Shown here in pieces: positions 53,258-62,167 of a DNA stretch of 64,000 nt (the stretch's first letter is position 1; each line of letters opens with the position of its first letter). A model generated the notes under the pieces. The model was given only the letters and a program-made list of their open reading frames with translations, was not told where the DNA came from and did no database searches. Position numbers and translations under genes: made by a program. Source of the DNA: Neptunomonas japonica JAMM 1380 (GTDB lineage Bacteria > Pseudomonadota > Gammaproteobacteria > Pseudomonadales > Balneatricaceae); the NCBI RefSeq assembly GCF_016592555.1, contig NZ_AP014546.1:1684501-1748500 (forward strand), in the 5' to 3' direction.

Positions 53258-54802
53258 ATGTTAGAGTTTCTGCAATACCTCCCGGAAGTATTTACTCCCT
53301 GGAACTTCATGATTCTTGTATTAGGCACCGTAGGTGGCCTGATATTAGGCGCTACACCAGGCCTAAGTCCAACAATGGCGGTCGCTTTGTTGATCCCTTT
53401 TACCTTTCATATGGAGCCTGCTACAGGCTTGATTCTGCTTGGCGCTGCATATACGTCTACAGTAGCAGGGGGAGCGGTTAGTGCCATTCTGTTAAGTATT
53501 CCGGGAGCTCCGGCTAATATAGCCACAACACTGGATGGTAACCCACTTGCCAAACAAGGTAAGGCGACTTCCGCACTGCATTACTGTTTTATCTCTTCTT
53601 TTGTTGGTGGTGTGATCGGAGTATTCGTGCTGATCTTCTTTACTCCTACGCTGTCTCAATGGGCACTTGGTTTTGGTCCTTCACACTTGTTCTGGGTTGC
53701 TATATTGGGTGTTACAGTGATCGGTACGTTAGGCAGCGGCTCTGTTGTGAAAGGCTTGTTTTCTGGCTTTGTCGGCCTGTGGATCTCCACGATTGGTTAT
53801 GACCCTGTGCTAGGTGTAGAGCGTTTTAATTACAGTGAACACTTAGGTGGTGGGATTAATATTATTGCAGCGCTGGTCGGGCTGTTTGCTATTCCACAAG
53901 TTCTTTCTATGTTGACCCCGCAAATGATGCCAGGTGGTGTTCAGAAATTTGCGATGGAAACGCAAAGTGTTATGACATCTGTTAAAGAAACTCTACAGCG
54001 TTGGAAAGCCTTGGTTGTCGGTAGTTTCATTGGTGTTTTGGTCGGGCTGATTCCTGGTGCTGGTGGGCAGATAGCGGGTCTGGTTGCGTATGACCAAACT
54101 AAAAAATTGAGCCGTAATAAAGATATGTTCGGTAAAGGTGAGCCGGCGGGTGTGATTGCTGCAGAGTCGGCTAATAACGCCATGGTTGGCCCTTCTTTAG
54201 TTCCGTTGCTTACATTAAGTGTTCCCGGTTCGCCTACTGCCGCCGTGTTGTTGGGTGGTTTATTGATTCATGGTCTATTTCCAGGACCTGCATTGTTTAC
54301 AGAACATGCGCCCGTCGTTTGGACCTTCATCAACTCTTTGTTGGTTGGTCAACTGCTGATGTGTGTGTTCGGTATTATGATCGCACGTTATAGCCGCTTT
54401 GTTATGGATATTCCTGAGTTCTACATGGCTGCGGCGATTACCGTATTGGCAGTGTTTGGTACCTTTAGTGTACAGAATAGTTTTTCAGATGTTTTTGTCA
54501 TGATGACGCTGGGTATTGTGATGTACTTTGCTTCTAAAATTGGTTTTAGCCCATCACCAGTAGTGCTTGGCATTATCTTAGGACCCATTGCAGAAAGTAA
54601 CTTCCTTCAAGGACAAATGATCGCAGAGGTAGGAGACGGATCGTTTAATTACTTCTTTGGTGGCCCGCTAAATATTGTTCTTGTTGGTGTTGTTGCTATG
54701 TCTATTGTGTATAGCGCTTACAGTGAGCTTAAGCAAAAGAAACAACAGCGCACAGCCCAGCAAAATGATGCTGACTACCGTGCAGAACAAGAAGGAGTCT
54801 GA
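53258..54802 (+). CDS. tctA: Tripartite tricarboxylate transporter TctA subunit
   Basis: A 514-residue inner-membrane protein with about 12 helices and TctA-family motifs (GGLILGATPGLSPTMAVALLIPFTF, GAPANIATTLDGNPLAKQGKA, FIGVLVGLIPGAGGQIAGLVAYDQTKK, SVPGSPTAAVLLGGLLIHGLFPGP). It forms the channel of a secondary, binding-protein-dependent transporter. It overlaps tctB by one base. With sauS/T-like genes downstream, the proposed cargo is sulfoacetate, but known members transport citrate and other carboxylates. Confidence 0.95.
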   Translation: MLEFLQYLPEVFTPWNFMILVLGTVGGLILGATPGLSPTMAVALLIPFTFHMEPATGLILLGAAYTSTVAGGAVSAILLSIPGAPANIATTLDGNPLAKQGKATSALHYCFISSFVGGVIGVFVLIFFTPTLSQWALGFGPSHLFWVAILGVTVIGTLGSGSVVKGLFSGFVGLWISTIGYDPVLGVERFNYSEHLGGGINIIAALVGLFAIPQVLSMLTPQMMPGGVQKFAMETQSVMTSVKETLQRWKALVVGSFIGVLVGLIPGAGGQIAGLVAYDQTKKLSRNKDMFGKGEPAGVIAAESANNAMVGPSLVPLLTLSVPGSPTAAVLLGGLLIHGLFPGPALFTEHAPVVWTFINSLLVGQLLMCVFGIMIARYSRFVMDIPEFYMAAAITVLAVFGTFSVQNSFSDVFVMMTLGIVMYFASKIGFSPSPVVLGIILGPIAESNFLQGQMIAEVGDGSFNYFFGGPLNIVLVGVVAMSIVYSAYSELKQKKQQRTAQQNDADYRAEQEGV

Positions 54803-55302
54803 TGATGTTATCAAAACGTTTAACGGCTATTGGTGGCGTATTGCTTGCGCTGATTCTTCTTGTACTAGGAAGTAATGTTGAATATGGAGAAGAGGCCTAT
54901 TTCTTCCCTAACTTATTGGCGTATTTCCTGCTCGCTTTTGCCTGTGTTTTATTGGTTTCTGATGGAGATTTGTGGAATTGGTTGAAGGAGATAGCAAGCT
55001 TCTTATGGCGCTGGATGTTTGGCATTGTCGGTGAGGGTAACCCGTCGCGCTGGCCTGACACAGTGCGTCTGATACCGATGTTTATCACTATCTTCTGTTA
55101 TTTATATTTTGCAGATATCGTGGGCTTGTATACAACATCGTTCATCACTTTTCTGCTAATTACGGTTATCTATACACCGCATAGGCCAAGAAGCCGCACC
55201 TTATTTAAAAGCACTTTAATCGCTTTAATGTTCACGGGAGTTATCTACCTTATCTTTTCAGTTCTATTGCAGTTACAAGCCCCTACAGCCTGGCTTATAT
55301 AG
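54802..55302 (+). CDS. tctB: Tripartite tricarboxylate transporter TctB subunit
   Basis: A 166-residue protein with about four membrane helices, poorly conserved as is usual for TctB. A second ATG at 54805 is seven bases from GGAG and may be the true start. Overlaps tctA, so the two are translationally coupled. Confidence 0.88.
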   Translation: MMLSKRLTAIGGVLLALILLVLGSNVEYGEEAYFFPNLLAYFLLAFACVLLVSDGDLWNWLKEIASFLWRWMFGIVGEGNPSRWPDTVRLIPMFITIFCYLYFADIVGLYTTSFITFLLITVIYTPHRPRSRTLFKSTLIALMFTGVIYLIFSVLLQLQAPTAWLI

Positions 55303-55373
55303 CAGGAGGAAAATGGAATTACCCACTAGCGTCAATAAAAATAATTAACGTCAATCTTGACGAGGAGTTAGCT

Positions 55374-56366
55374 ATGTTTAGTTCTAAAATGTCCAGGAAA
55401 CTGGCCACTAAAACCTTAACAGCACTTGGTGTTGTGAGCGTATTATCCCTACCTCAAATGGTACAGGCTGATACCTTTCCTGAAAGACCCGTCAGTATGG
55501 TGGTTTCATATTCACCCGGTGGAGCAACTGATTTTCAGGCCCGTATTGTAACTATGCTTGCTGGTAATGAGAGCTACTTGGGGCAGCCCATGGTCATCCT
55601 TAATAAGCCAGGTGCGGGTGGTAAAATTGGTTGGGACTTTTATGCATCTAAAGCGAAGAAAAATGGCTATGAATTAGCGGCGTATAACGTGCCACATTTT
55701 ATCGCTCAGTCGATTGTATTCAAGACTAAATATAACATCGATAATCTTGAACCGATTGCCAATTGGGGAGCAGATCCAGCAGTACTGGTGGTAGGTAAAG
55801 ACAGCCCTTTTAATACACTGGAAGACTTAATGAGTTTTGCTAAGGAGAATCCTAAAAAAGTAACCTTCTCCGGAGCGGGTTTGTATGTGGGTCATCATAT
55901 CGCTTTCTTGCAATTTGCTAAGGAAAGCGGCCTCAAGATGACGTATATCCCACATAAAGGTGGAACGCCTGCAATGAAAAGTGTGATGGGTGGTCAGGTT
56001 AAGGCTGGTTTTAATAATCTTTCAGATGCTTTTAGGAATAGAGATAGCGTAAAAATTCTTGCTGTCGCTGACTTGCAGCGCAACACCGAGTTTTTGCCAG
56101 ATGTGCCTACGTTTATGGAAAAAGGCGTCAATGTTGATGACTCAAGTGTTAACTTTCGCGGGATTATGGCAAGAAAAGGTACTCCTCCTGAAGTGCTAAG
56201 TTACTTGTCTCAGCGTGTTCCTTTGATGTTTGATGATAATAAAACAACGAAGAAAATGTCAGCAGCAGGTTCTCCTGTGCGTGTGTTGAGCCGTGAAGAA
56301 GTTATTAAGATGTGGAAAGAACGCGAAATCTATCTGAAAGAGCTATTGGCTGACCTTAAGAAGTAG
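55374..56366 (+). CDS. tctC: Tripartite tricarboxylate transporter substrate-binding protein (TctC/Bug)
   Basis: A 330-residue periplasmic protein with a Sec signal peptide ending near MVQADTFP. Bug-family features are FPERPVSMVVSYSPGGATDFQAR, GQPMVILNKPGAGGKIGWDF and YIPHKGGTPAMKSVMGGQVKAGF. It is the third component of the TTT system. It lies after TctB (72 bases); the order TctA-TctB-TctC is one of several seen. Ligand inferred as sulfoacetate from the next genes. Confidence 0.93.
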   Translation: MFSSKMSRKLATKTLTALGVVSVLSLPQMVQADTFPERPVSMVVSYSPGGATDFQARIVTMLAGNESYLGQPMVILNKPGAGGKIGWDFYASKAKKNGYELAAYNVPHFIAQSIVFKTKYNIDNLEPIANWGADPAVLVVGKDSPFNTLEDLMSFAKENPKKVTFSGAGLYVGHHIAFLQFAKESGLKMTYIPHKGGTPAMKSVMGGQVKAGFNNLSDAFRNRDSVKILAVADLQRNTEFLPDVPTFMEKGVNVDDSSVNFRGIMARKGTPPEVLSYLSQRVPLMFDDNKTTKKMSAAGSPVRVLSREEVIKMWKEREIYLKELLADLKK

Positions 56367-56464
56367 GCCCGCTATTTCCTGTTCGTAAGCTACGGGCGGT
56401 TCCTTGGTGTAAATGAAGTTATATCTATCAAGACACGCCGTTCGTATATCTATTCTAATCATGT

Positions 56465-56480
56465 ATATGAGTTGTTAGAT
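56465..56480 (+). promoter_or_regulatory. ATATGAGTT motif upstream of the sauS-like gene
   Basis: ATATGAGTTGTTAGAT resembles the right arm of the 52558 palindrome (ATATGAGTTAGAT) with three extra bases. It is 46 bases before the start codon, suggesting a second target of the same regulator. Confidence 0.35.
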
Positions 56481-56525
56481 CTATATCATTTATATGTAAA
56501 TGGTCTGGATCTTTGGAGACCAGTT

Positions 56526-57932
56526 ATGACAGCAATAAATGAAAAGGCTCAGGTAGCGGAGCTAGTTGATCGCGCGCGTAAGGCTCAGCTCATATTGGCG
56601 GGCTATTCTCAATCTCAGGTTGATGAGGTCGTTATTGCGGCGGCATGGGCGATTATTAATCCAGATAATAACGAGAGACTTTCAATACTGGCAGTAGAAG
56701 AAACCGGACTCGGAAACGTGAAAGACAAGGTGATTAAGAACCATCGAAAAACTCTGGGTCTTTTGAGAGATCTACAAGAAGCCAAAACCGTTGGTGTTAT
56801 ACGCGAAATTCCGGAGAAAGGTTTAGTAGAAATTGGCCGCCCCGCAGGTGTTGTTGGAGTGATTGTTCCTTCGACAAATCCAATCGCCACGCCAATGAAT
56901 AACACGTTAAATGCACTTAAGTGCGGTAATGCAATTATTTTAGCACCATCGCCAAAAGGGCAGCCATCTTGTACACGGCTACTGGCGTTAATACACGCAG
57001 AGCTTGATCGTGTTGGCGCTCCTCGTGACTTAGTTCAGCAGCTCCCTTCACCTGTCAGCAAAGCACTCAGTGCTGAAATGCTTAAGCAAGTGGATCTAGT
57101 GGTATGTACGGGTTCGCAAAATAATGTACGAGCAGCTTATACCAGTGGCACGCCTGCTTATGGAGTGGGTGCTGGTAACGTCACAGTGATTGTTGATGAA
57201 ACGGCAAATCTTGTAGAAGCAGCCAATAAAATTAAAGCTTCTAAAACCTTTGATAACTCGACTAGTTGCTCCTCTGAAAACAGCCTGGTCATTGTTGATG
57301 AGGTTTACGATGCCATGATGGAGCAGCTTAGTAATGTTAATGCTGCACTATTAAATGCAGAGGAAAAACTACAGCTACAAAACGCTATGTGGCATGAGGG
57401 CCATCTTAACCGTGAGGTGCTTGCAAAGCCTGTTAAGAGTGTGTGTGCTGTTGCTGGGCTGACGCGTGCAGGGTTAGCTGAGAGTGATTTTCTGATGGTG
57501 ACAGAAACTGAAATTGGCGCTGATGCTCCATTTTGCGGAGAAAAAATGTCATTAGTGCTTACTGTTTATCGCGCTCGTAATTTTAGTGAAGCCAAGCAGC
57601 TGGCTAGCCGAATACTCGAACACCAGGGTAAAGGACATTCGCTGGGTATCCACACGCAGGACAGTAATCGCCCACAAGAGCTCGGGCTAGAGATGTCAGT
57701 GTGCCGAATTATTGTCAACCAGCCGCACTGTTTTGCCACGGGGGGGAGTTTTGAAAATGGCTTGCCGTTCTCTCTATCCATGGGCTGCGGTACATGGGGA
57801 GGGAATATCACAGATGAGAATGTGCACTATAAGCAGTACATGAATATCACACGTGTGGTGCGAACTATTGCACCCCAAGAAGTGGCTGCAGAGGATATAT
57901 TTTCTGATTATAAGAGGAAGTATCTGTCATGA
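56526..57932 (+). CDS. sauS: CoA-acylating sulfoacetaldehyde dehydrogenase (SauS-like)
   Basis: A 468-residue aldehyde dehydrogenase of the CoA-acylating (EutE/AdhE-N) type. Nucleophile Cys248 is in TFDNSTSCSSENS, and AYGVGAGNVTVIVDETAN and PSTNPIATPMNNTLNALKCGNAI fit the family. SauS in Cupriavidus reduces sulfoacetyl-CoA to sulfoacetaldehyde; the adjoining CoA ligase supports that role over ethanolamine metabolism (no eut genes). ATG at 56526 is chosen because GGAGA lies eight bases upstream. Overlaps the ligase gene by four bases. Confidence 0.85.
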   Translation: MTAINEKAQVAELVDRARKAQLILAGYSQSQVDEVVIAAAWAIINPDNNERLSILAVEETGLGNVKDKVIKNHRKTLGLLRDLQEAKTVGVIREIPEKGLVEIGRPAGVVGVIVPSTNPIATPMNNTLNALKCGNAIILAPSPKGQPSCTRLLALIHAELDRVGAPRDLVQQLPSPVSKALSAEMLKQVDLVVCTGSQNNVRAAYTSGTPAYGVGAGNVTVIVDETANLVEAANKIKASKTFDNSTSCSSENSLVIVDEVYDAMMEQLSNVNAALLNAEEKLQLQNAMWHEGHLNREVLAKPVKSVCAVAGLTRAGLAESDFLMVTETEIGADAPFCGEKMSLVLTVYRARNFSEAKQLASRILEHQGKGHSLGIHTQDSNRPQELGLEMSVCRIIVNQPHCFATGGSFENGLPFSLSMGCGTWGGNITDENVHYKQYMNITRVVRTIAPQEVAAEDIFSDYKRKYLS

Positions 57933-59491
57933 AACCTATCTCTTACATACCCCCTGCAGATTCAATTCGTGCTGTTATTGATCGTTTTGCCGGGGAGCGA
58001 GCAGAGCAAACGTTTGTTGTTTTTCCAGAAACAGATGCGCAATTAAATTACGGTCAACTACAGAAAACTGTTCAACAGCACAGCCGTTACTTCAGATCTC
58101 TTGGGTTGAGCAAGGGGGACACGATTTCATTCATGATGGAAAACGGCCAGACAAGTCTGGAGTTATTTTTAGCGACGCTATACAGCGGTTGTATTTCTTC
58201 GCCTTTAAACCCGGCAGCGGGGCAAGATCAGATCAGTTATGTGTTGGAACACTCAGATACGACAGTGGTGTTTGTATCGCCGCAGTATCGCGAGCAAGTT
58301 GAAAAAGCTGCGGTGACCTTAGATCGTGTCATCATTATTATCGAAACGGATATAGATCAAGGAGCAAAATGGCCGGTGGCACCTGCGGATGAAGGTATTC
58401 AGGCTGAGGTTGTTGGAGGTGATGATGGCTTGCTGATGTATACATCAGGCACGACAGGGCGCCCTAAGGGTGTGATTCTGACGAATACTAACCTGTTGGC
58501 CGGTGGTATGAATACAGCTCAAGCGCATGAACTAACCGCTCAGGACAGAACTCTGTGTGTGTTGCCTTTATGTCATATCAATGCTCAGTGTGTCACGATA
58601 ATGGCACCGCTAGTCAGTGGTGGTAGTCTAGTTCTGCCCCATAGTTTTAGTGTGTCAGCGTTTTGGAATTGGGTAATCGAACATAATGTAACCTGGTTTA
58701 GCGTTGTGCCAACGATCATTTCATACTTGATGCATAACGAGGGAAAGCTCAGCGGTACTGCGTTGAAAATAGCACTCAATAAAGTCCGTTTTGGACGCTC
58801 AGCGTCTGCAGCATTACCGCCTTCACTGCATGCTGGATTTGAACAGAAATTTGGTATTCCTATTGTGGAAACGATGGGTTTGACGGAAACATCGGCGCAA
58901 ATTCTTTCTAATCCTATGCCGCCTAAGAAAAACAAATACGGCTCACCAGGCATTGCCTTTGGTACTCAAATCAAAGTGATCGATGAGCAGGGAAATACTC
59001 AACCAGCAAATATCGAAGGAGAGTTAATGGTACGTGGTGACTGTGTCATGCGCGGCTATTATAAGAATAGTGAAGCAACCAACGAAGCTCTGGAGCCGGA
59101 TGGTTGGTTGCATACAGGAGATTTAGCAAAACAAGATGAAGAAGGGTTTGTATTTGTCACGGGGCGTTTGAAAGAACTTATTATTAAAGGAGGAGAGAAC
59201 ATCGCTCCACGTGAAATTGATGATGCTTTATATTCCCACCCAAGCGTTGTCGAGGCTGGGGCCGTAGGCATTGATGATCAGCATTACGGGCAAGAGGTGA
59301 TAGCGTGTGTGGTGATTAAAAATAATGCTGAGGTATCAGAAAAAGAGTTGCTAGATTTTTGTTTTGAAAAGCTAGGAAAAATTAAAACCCCGAAAAGTAT
59401 TTATTTCTTTGAAGATTTACCAAAAGGGCCATCGGGTAAGGTGCAGCGTTTGAAGTTAGTCGAGCAGCTAAAAGTTCGTAGTATTATTTAA
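57929..59491 (+). CDS. sauT: Sulfoacetate-CoA ligase (SauT-like, AMP-forming family)
   Basis: A 520-residue ANL-superfamily acyl-CoA synthetase. Core motifs are LMYTSGTTGRPKGVIL (P-loop-like), METMGLTETSA, DGWLHTGDLA, GRLKELIIKGGENIAPREID and the C-terminal KGPSGKVQRLKL lysine. It would activate sulfoacetate to sulfoacetyl-CoA for SauS. Its ATG overlaps the stop of sauS (ATGA). A different acid cannot be excluded from sequence alone, but the pair with SauS is diagnostic of the sulfoacetate route as described in Cupriavidus. Confidence 0.82.
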   Translation: MKPISYIPPADSIRAVIDRFAGERAEQTFVVFPETDAQLNYGQLQKTVQQHSRYFRSLGLSKGDTISFMMENGQTSLELFLATLYSGCISSPLNPAAGQDQISYVLEHSDTTVVFVSPQYREQVEKAAVTLDRVIIIIETDIDQGAKWPVAPADEGIQAEVVGGDDGLLMYTSGTTGRPKGVILTNTNLLAGGMNTAQAHELTAQDRTLCVLPLCHINAQCVTIMAPLVSGGSLVLPHSFSVSAFWNWVIEHNVTWFSVVPTIISYLMHNEGKLSGTALKIALNKVRFGRSASAALPPSLHAGFEQKFGIPIVETMGLTETSAQILSNPMPPKKNKYGSPGIAFGTQIKVIDEQGNTQPANIEGELMVRGDCVMRGYYKNSEATNEALEPDGWLHTGDLAKQDEEGFVFVTGRLKELIIKGGENIAPREIDDALYSHPSVVEAGAVGIDDQHYGQEVIACVVIKNNAEVSEKELLDFCFEKLGKIKTPKSIYFFEDLPKGPSGKVQRLKLVEQLKVRSII

Positions 59492-59561
59492 TAATAAGGC
59501 AAGGATGTATTCATCGGTGTAGCGTTAGGAGTAGATCACTAAGGCTTAGTCAACACTCATT

Positions 59562-59587
59562 ACCGGCTCAAGCAGAGCCGGTATTTT
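59562..59587 (+). terminator. Rho-independent terminator after sauT-like gene
   Basis: ACCGGCTC/GAGCCGGT with a five-base loop, then ATTTTT. It closes the sulfoacetate module. Confidence 0.9.
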
Positions 59588-59620
59588 TATAAATGGCTGA
59601 GGTGTTGGTACTAATGTAAT

Positions 59621-60016
59621 TTAGTTCATCTCATTAATTTGGCGACGGATTTCATCCATCTTGGTCGTCATTACTTTTTCCATATGATCTAAGTCAGAGA
59701 GGAATTTCTGCTTAGGGTCGATTGGATCAACTTCTTTACGACGAGCATCAAGTGCTTTCAACTCTTCTAAAGCCATGACCAGCTGCGGGCTGATTTTCGC
59801 CATATCATCAAATGCATGGGAGTTACGCGCCTCAAGAGGGATGCCGCGACGTCCACGTACAAAAGTAAATTTCTTACTACGTGATAAGAAAGAGCCTTTA
59901 GGACGTTTGTAATAAATTTTCAGTACATCTGTATCGCCTTGATGACGTAAGGTGTATTTGTCTACATTATCGACAGATTTGATGCCCATTTTTTCTAATG
60001 TAGGGTAGTCAGACAT
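59621..60016 (-). CDS. DUF3461 family protein
   Basis: A 131-residue protein of the DUF3461 family (YPTLEKMGIKSVDNVDKYTLRHQGDTDVLKIYYKRPKGSFL, RSKKFTFVRGRR), restricted largely to gammaproteobacteria and of unknown function. The ATG at 60016 (MSDYPTLEKMGI) matches the family start; a longer frame begins at TTG. Charged C-terminal helices suggest RNA or protein binding, but this is not shown. Confidence 0.88.
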   Translation of the reverse strand: MSDYPTLEKMGIKSVDNVDKYTLRHQGDTDVLKIYYKRPKGSFLSRSKKFTFVRGRRGIPLEARNSHAFDDMAKISPQLVMALEELKALDARRKEVDPIDPKQKFLSDLDHMEKVMTTKMDEIRRQINEMN

Positions 60017-60500
60017 GGTGTTCAGGTTCTCATTCAATAGCACTTGCGTTTTCAAGTACTGGGCTCAAAAAATAGGTTGTTTATGCTTTAGCGTGTTGAT
60101 TATCGTTAAAGCAATATCTCGTATTAGATCGTGGCACTTGGAACGATCTTGAGAAGCATTAAACAGGCAATAGCCTATTATACGGCTTCAAATTATTTTT
60201 ATTTTGAGCTGAAACAATGTGTTTAGTTTCAGAAATTGACAAGGCCCTGAAAACGGCTTTAGTAAGGATGCTTATATTAGTGAATAAGCATCTATGGCAG
60301 CTTTCAAAAGAATAGTAAGGCTTATACCTTAGGACCAGTTAGGGCCACATTATGAACTATTTTGGTGCCAAGTTGTTATTTTCTAATTTTAGTGCACTTA
60401 TTCAGTGCTTTTTTTAGAAAAATCCATAATGATTGAGTTAAGAAAAGGCGATATCTGTTAGAGTTAGGCGTTTTTTAGTGGGTCATAATGACGCCACTTT
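60017..60500. promoter_or_regulatory. Divergent promoter region, DUF3461 and yehS genes
   Basis: 484 bases without a gene between divergent units. Nothing beyond AT-rich promoter-like sequence was recognised. Confidence 0.5.
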
Positions 60501-61013
60501 ATGCTAAGTAAGAGTCTGCCTGTGACCAATAATGATGTTTTACGTCGACTTCGCTATACCTTCGATTTTAATGATTCCAAAATGGTTGCCATTTTTCGTT
60601 TGGCAGATCATGAGGTGACCCGTTCACAAGTTACTGATTGGTTAAAAAAAGAAGAAGACCCTCAATACTTACGTTGTAGTGATCGTGAGTTTGCAATTTT
60701 CTTGAACGGCTTAATCAATGAGATGCGCGGTAAAAAAGAAGGTGCTGCACCCGCTCCTGAGCGTGTATTAAACAATAATATTATTTTTAGGAAGCTAAAA
60801 ATTGCGCTGAACATGACATCAGAAGATGTTATGGAAGTGATGGCAGTAGCTGAATTTAGACTGAGTAAGCACGAGTTAAGTGCTTTTTTCCGTAAGCCCG
60901 ATCACCAAAACTATAGAGAGTGTCAGGATCAGGTGCTGCGTAACTTTTTATCCGGCATACAGCTTAAGTATCGCGATAATAAGACAGATGCTGCTGAGTC
61001 ACCAAAAGCATAA
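60501..61013 (+). CDS. yehS: YehS family protein (DUF1456)
   Basis: A 170-residue protein with two DUF1456 repeats (NNDVLRRLRYTFDFNDSKMVAIF...LRCSDREFAIFLNGLINEMRGKKEGAAPAPE and NNNIIFRKLKIALNMTSEDVMEVM...YRECQDQVLRNFLSGI), close to E. coli YehS. Function unknown. The family N-terminus (MTNND) points to the GTG at 60522 as the real start; the ATG at 60501 would add seven residues. Confidence 0.92.
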   Translation: MLSKSLPVTNNDVLRRLRYTFDFNDSKMVAIFRLADHEVTRSQVTDWLKKEEDPQYLRCSDREFAIFLNGLINEMRGKKEGAAPAPERVLNNNIIFRKLKIALNMTSEDVMEVMAVAEFRLSKHELSAFFRKPDHQNYRECQDQVLRNFLSGIQLKYRDNKTDAAESPKA

Positions 61014-61032
61014 TACACAGTGTATATGATGA

Positions 61033-61081
61033 CTGCTTGAGCTGTTAAAGCGTTACTTTGCTATGCTCAAGCAGGCTTTTT
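61033..61081 (+). terminator. Terminator after yehS
   Basis: CTGCTTGAG (61033-61041) pairs with CTCAAGCAG (61066-61074) across a 24-base loop that can form inner pairs; GCTTTTT follows. Confidence 0.7.
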
Positions 61082-61114
61082 GTGAAGGTGGTTATAATGT
61101 CTATGTTGGGATGA

Positions 61115-61357
61115 TTATTTAGCTTCAGCTTTTTTTACACGAATAATATTGTTATCTACTTTTGTGCCATTGAGAGTTTTAATGGCGGCTTTTGCATCCC
61201 CAGGGTTTGGCATTTCAACAAAACCAAACCCCTTTGATTTTCCGTTATGCTCGTCCATGACAAGAGTGCAGGACTGAACAGCGCCATGAACCTCAAATAG
61301 TGCTAAAACTTCTGCTTCAGTGGTGGAACGTGCAAGGTTACGTATTAATACTTTCAT
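61115..61357 (-). CDS. RRM-domain RNA-binding protein
   Basis: An 80-residue protein consisting of a single RNA recognition motif: RNP2 KVLIRNLA at the N-terminus and RNP1 KSKGFGFVEM at about 41-50. These small bacterial RRM proteins bind single-stranded RNA and often respond to cold. Single gene. Confidence 0.93.
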   Translation of the reverse strand: MKVLIRNLARSTTEAEVLALFEVHGAVQSCTLVMDEHNGKSKGFGFVEMPNPGDAKAAIKTLNGTKVDNNIIRVKKAEAK

Positions 61358-61453
61358 TGGGAGGCCGTGTCTTAATTAGTTAAATAAAGAGGTTGAATAA
61401 TGCCGCTCATACTAGCAGGTATCAGCCTGAACCCCAATGGTGATGGTCATTGA

Positions 61454-62167
61454 TTATTGAGGGCTTGCTAGGCGTGTTTTAAGTTCATGAGCTTCTTCAT
61501 TTGTGAGCTCGCGAAGCTGATTAAGAGGTAAGCCTTGCAGTGATAGATTCATAATCGAGACGCGTTGCAAATCAACAACCTTGTATCCGAGCGAGCGAGT
61601 CATACGTCTGATTTGACGGTTTAGCCCTTGTGTTAGTGTGATTTTAAATCGATTCTTACTGAGTAGTGTTAGCTTGCAAGGCCGTGTTAAAACGTTATCA
61701 AGTTGAATACCTTGGCTCATCTTTTGTTGAAAATCATCACCAATATCGGGTTGTTGGTAGTGCGGTTCAACGGTCACTAGGTAGGTTTTAGGGTGTGAGT
61801 AATCAGGTGACAACAAACGTTGGCATAAAACGCCATCATTAGTGAGTAGCATTAAACCGTGAGAGTCTTTATCGATTCGCCCTACCGGGAATAGGCGTGT
61901 GGGTAGTGTTACATGATTAATGATACTGTGGGGGTTGTCAGCGACACAGTTACAGTCGATACCCACCGGTTTATTATAAATCACATAACAGCACTGCGTA
62001 GGTAGTGTGGCTTTTTCCCCACCCGCGATAATCTCCTCATCACCGGTTACGGTTGAGGGGTGTACGGCTACTTGGCCGTCAATACTGACATGGCCATCAG
62101 CAATCATTTTGATAGCAGCACGCCGTGAGCAAACACCAGCGTGTACTAAAAACTGTGTTAGGCGCAT
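61454..62167 (-). CDS. rluF: RluF-like 23S rRNA pseudouridine synthase
   Basis: A 237-residue enzyme. N-terminal S4 domain (RLTQFLVHAGVCSRRAAIKMI) and RsuA-family catalytic domain with Asp99 in VGRIDKDSHGL, KTYLVTV, and the C-terminal QGLNRQIRRMTRSLGYKVVDLQRVSIMNLSLQGLPL. E. coli RluF modifies U2604 of 23S rRNA. Overlaps the preceding M50-protease gene by one base, so the two are coupled. Confidence 0.9.
   Translation of the reverse strand: MRLTQFLVHAGVCSRRAAIKMIADGHVSIDGQVAVHPSTVTGDEEIIAGGEKATLPTQCCYVIYNKPVGIDCNCVADNPHSIINHVTLPTRLFPVGRIDKDSHGLMLLTNDGVLCQRLLSPDYSHPKTYLVTVEPHYQQPDIGDDFQQKMSQGIQLDNVLTRPCKLTLLSKNRFKITLTQGLNRQIRRMTRSLGYKVVDLQRVSIMNLSLQGLPLNQLRELTNEEAHELKTRLASPQ

Noticed and set aside
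56526..57932. EutE-type acetaldehyde dehydrogenase of ethanolamine use
   Set aside because: No eut or microcompartment genes; an acid-CoA ligase overlaps it, as in sulfoacetate degradation.
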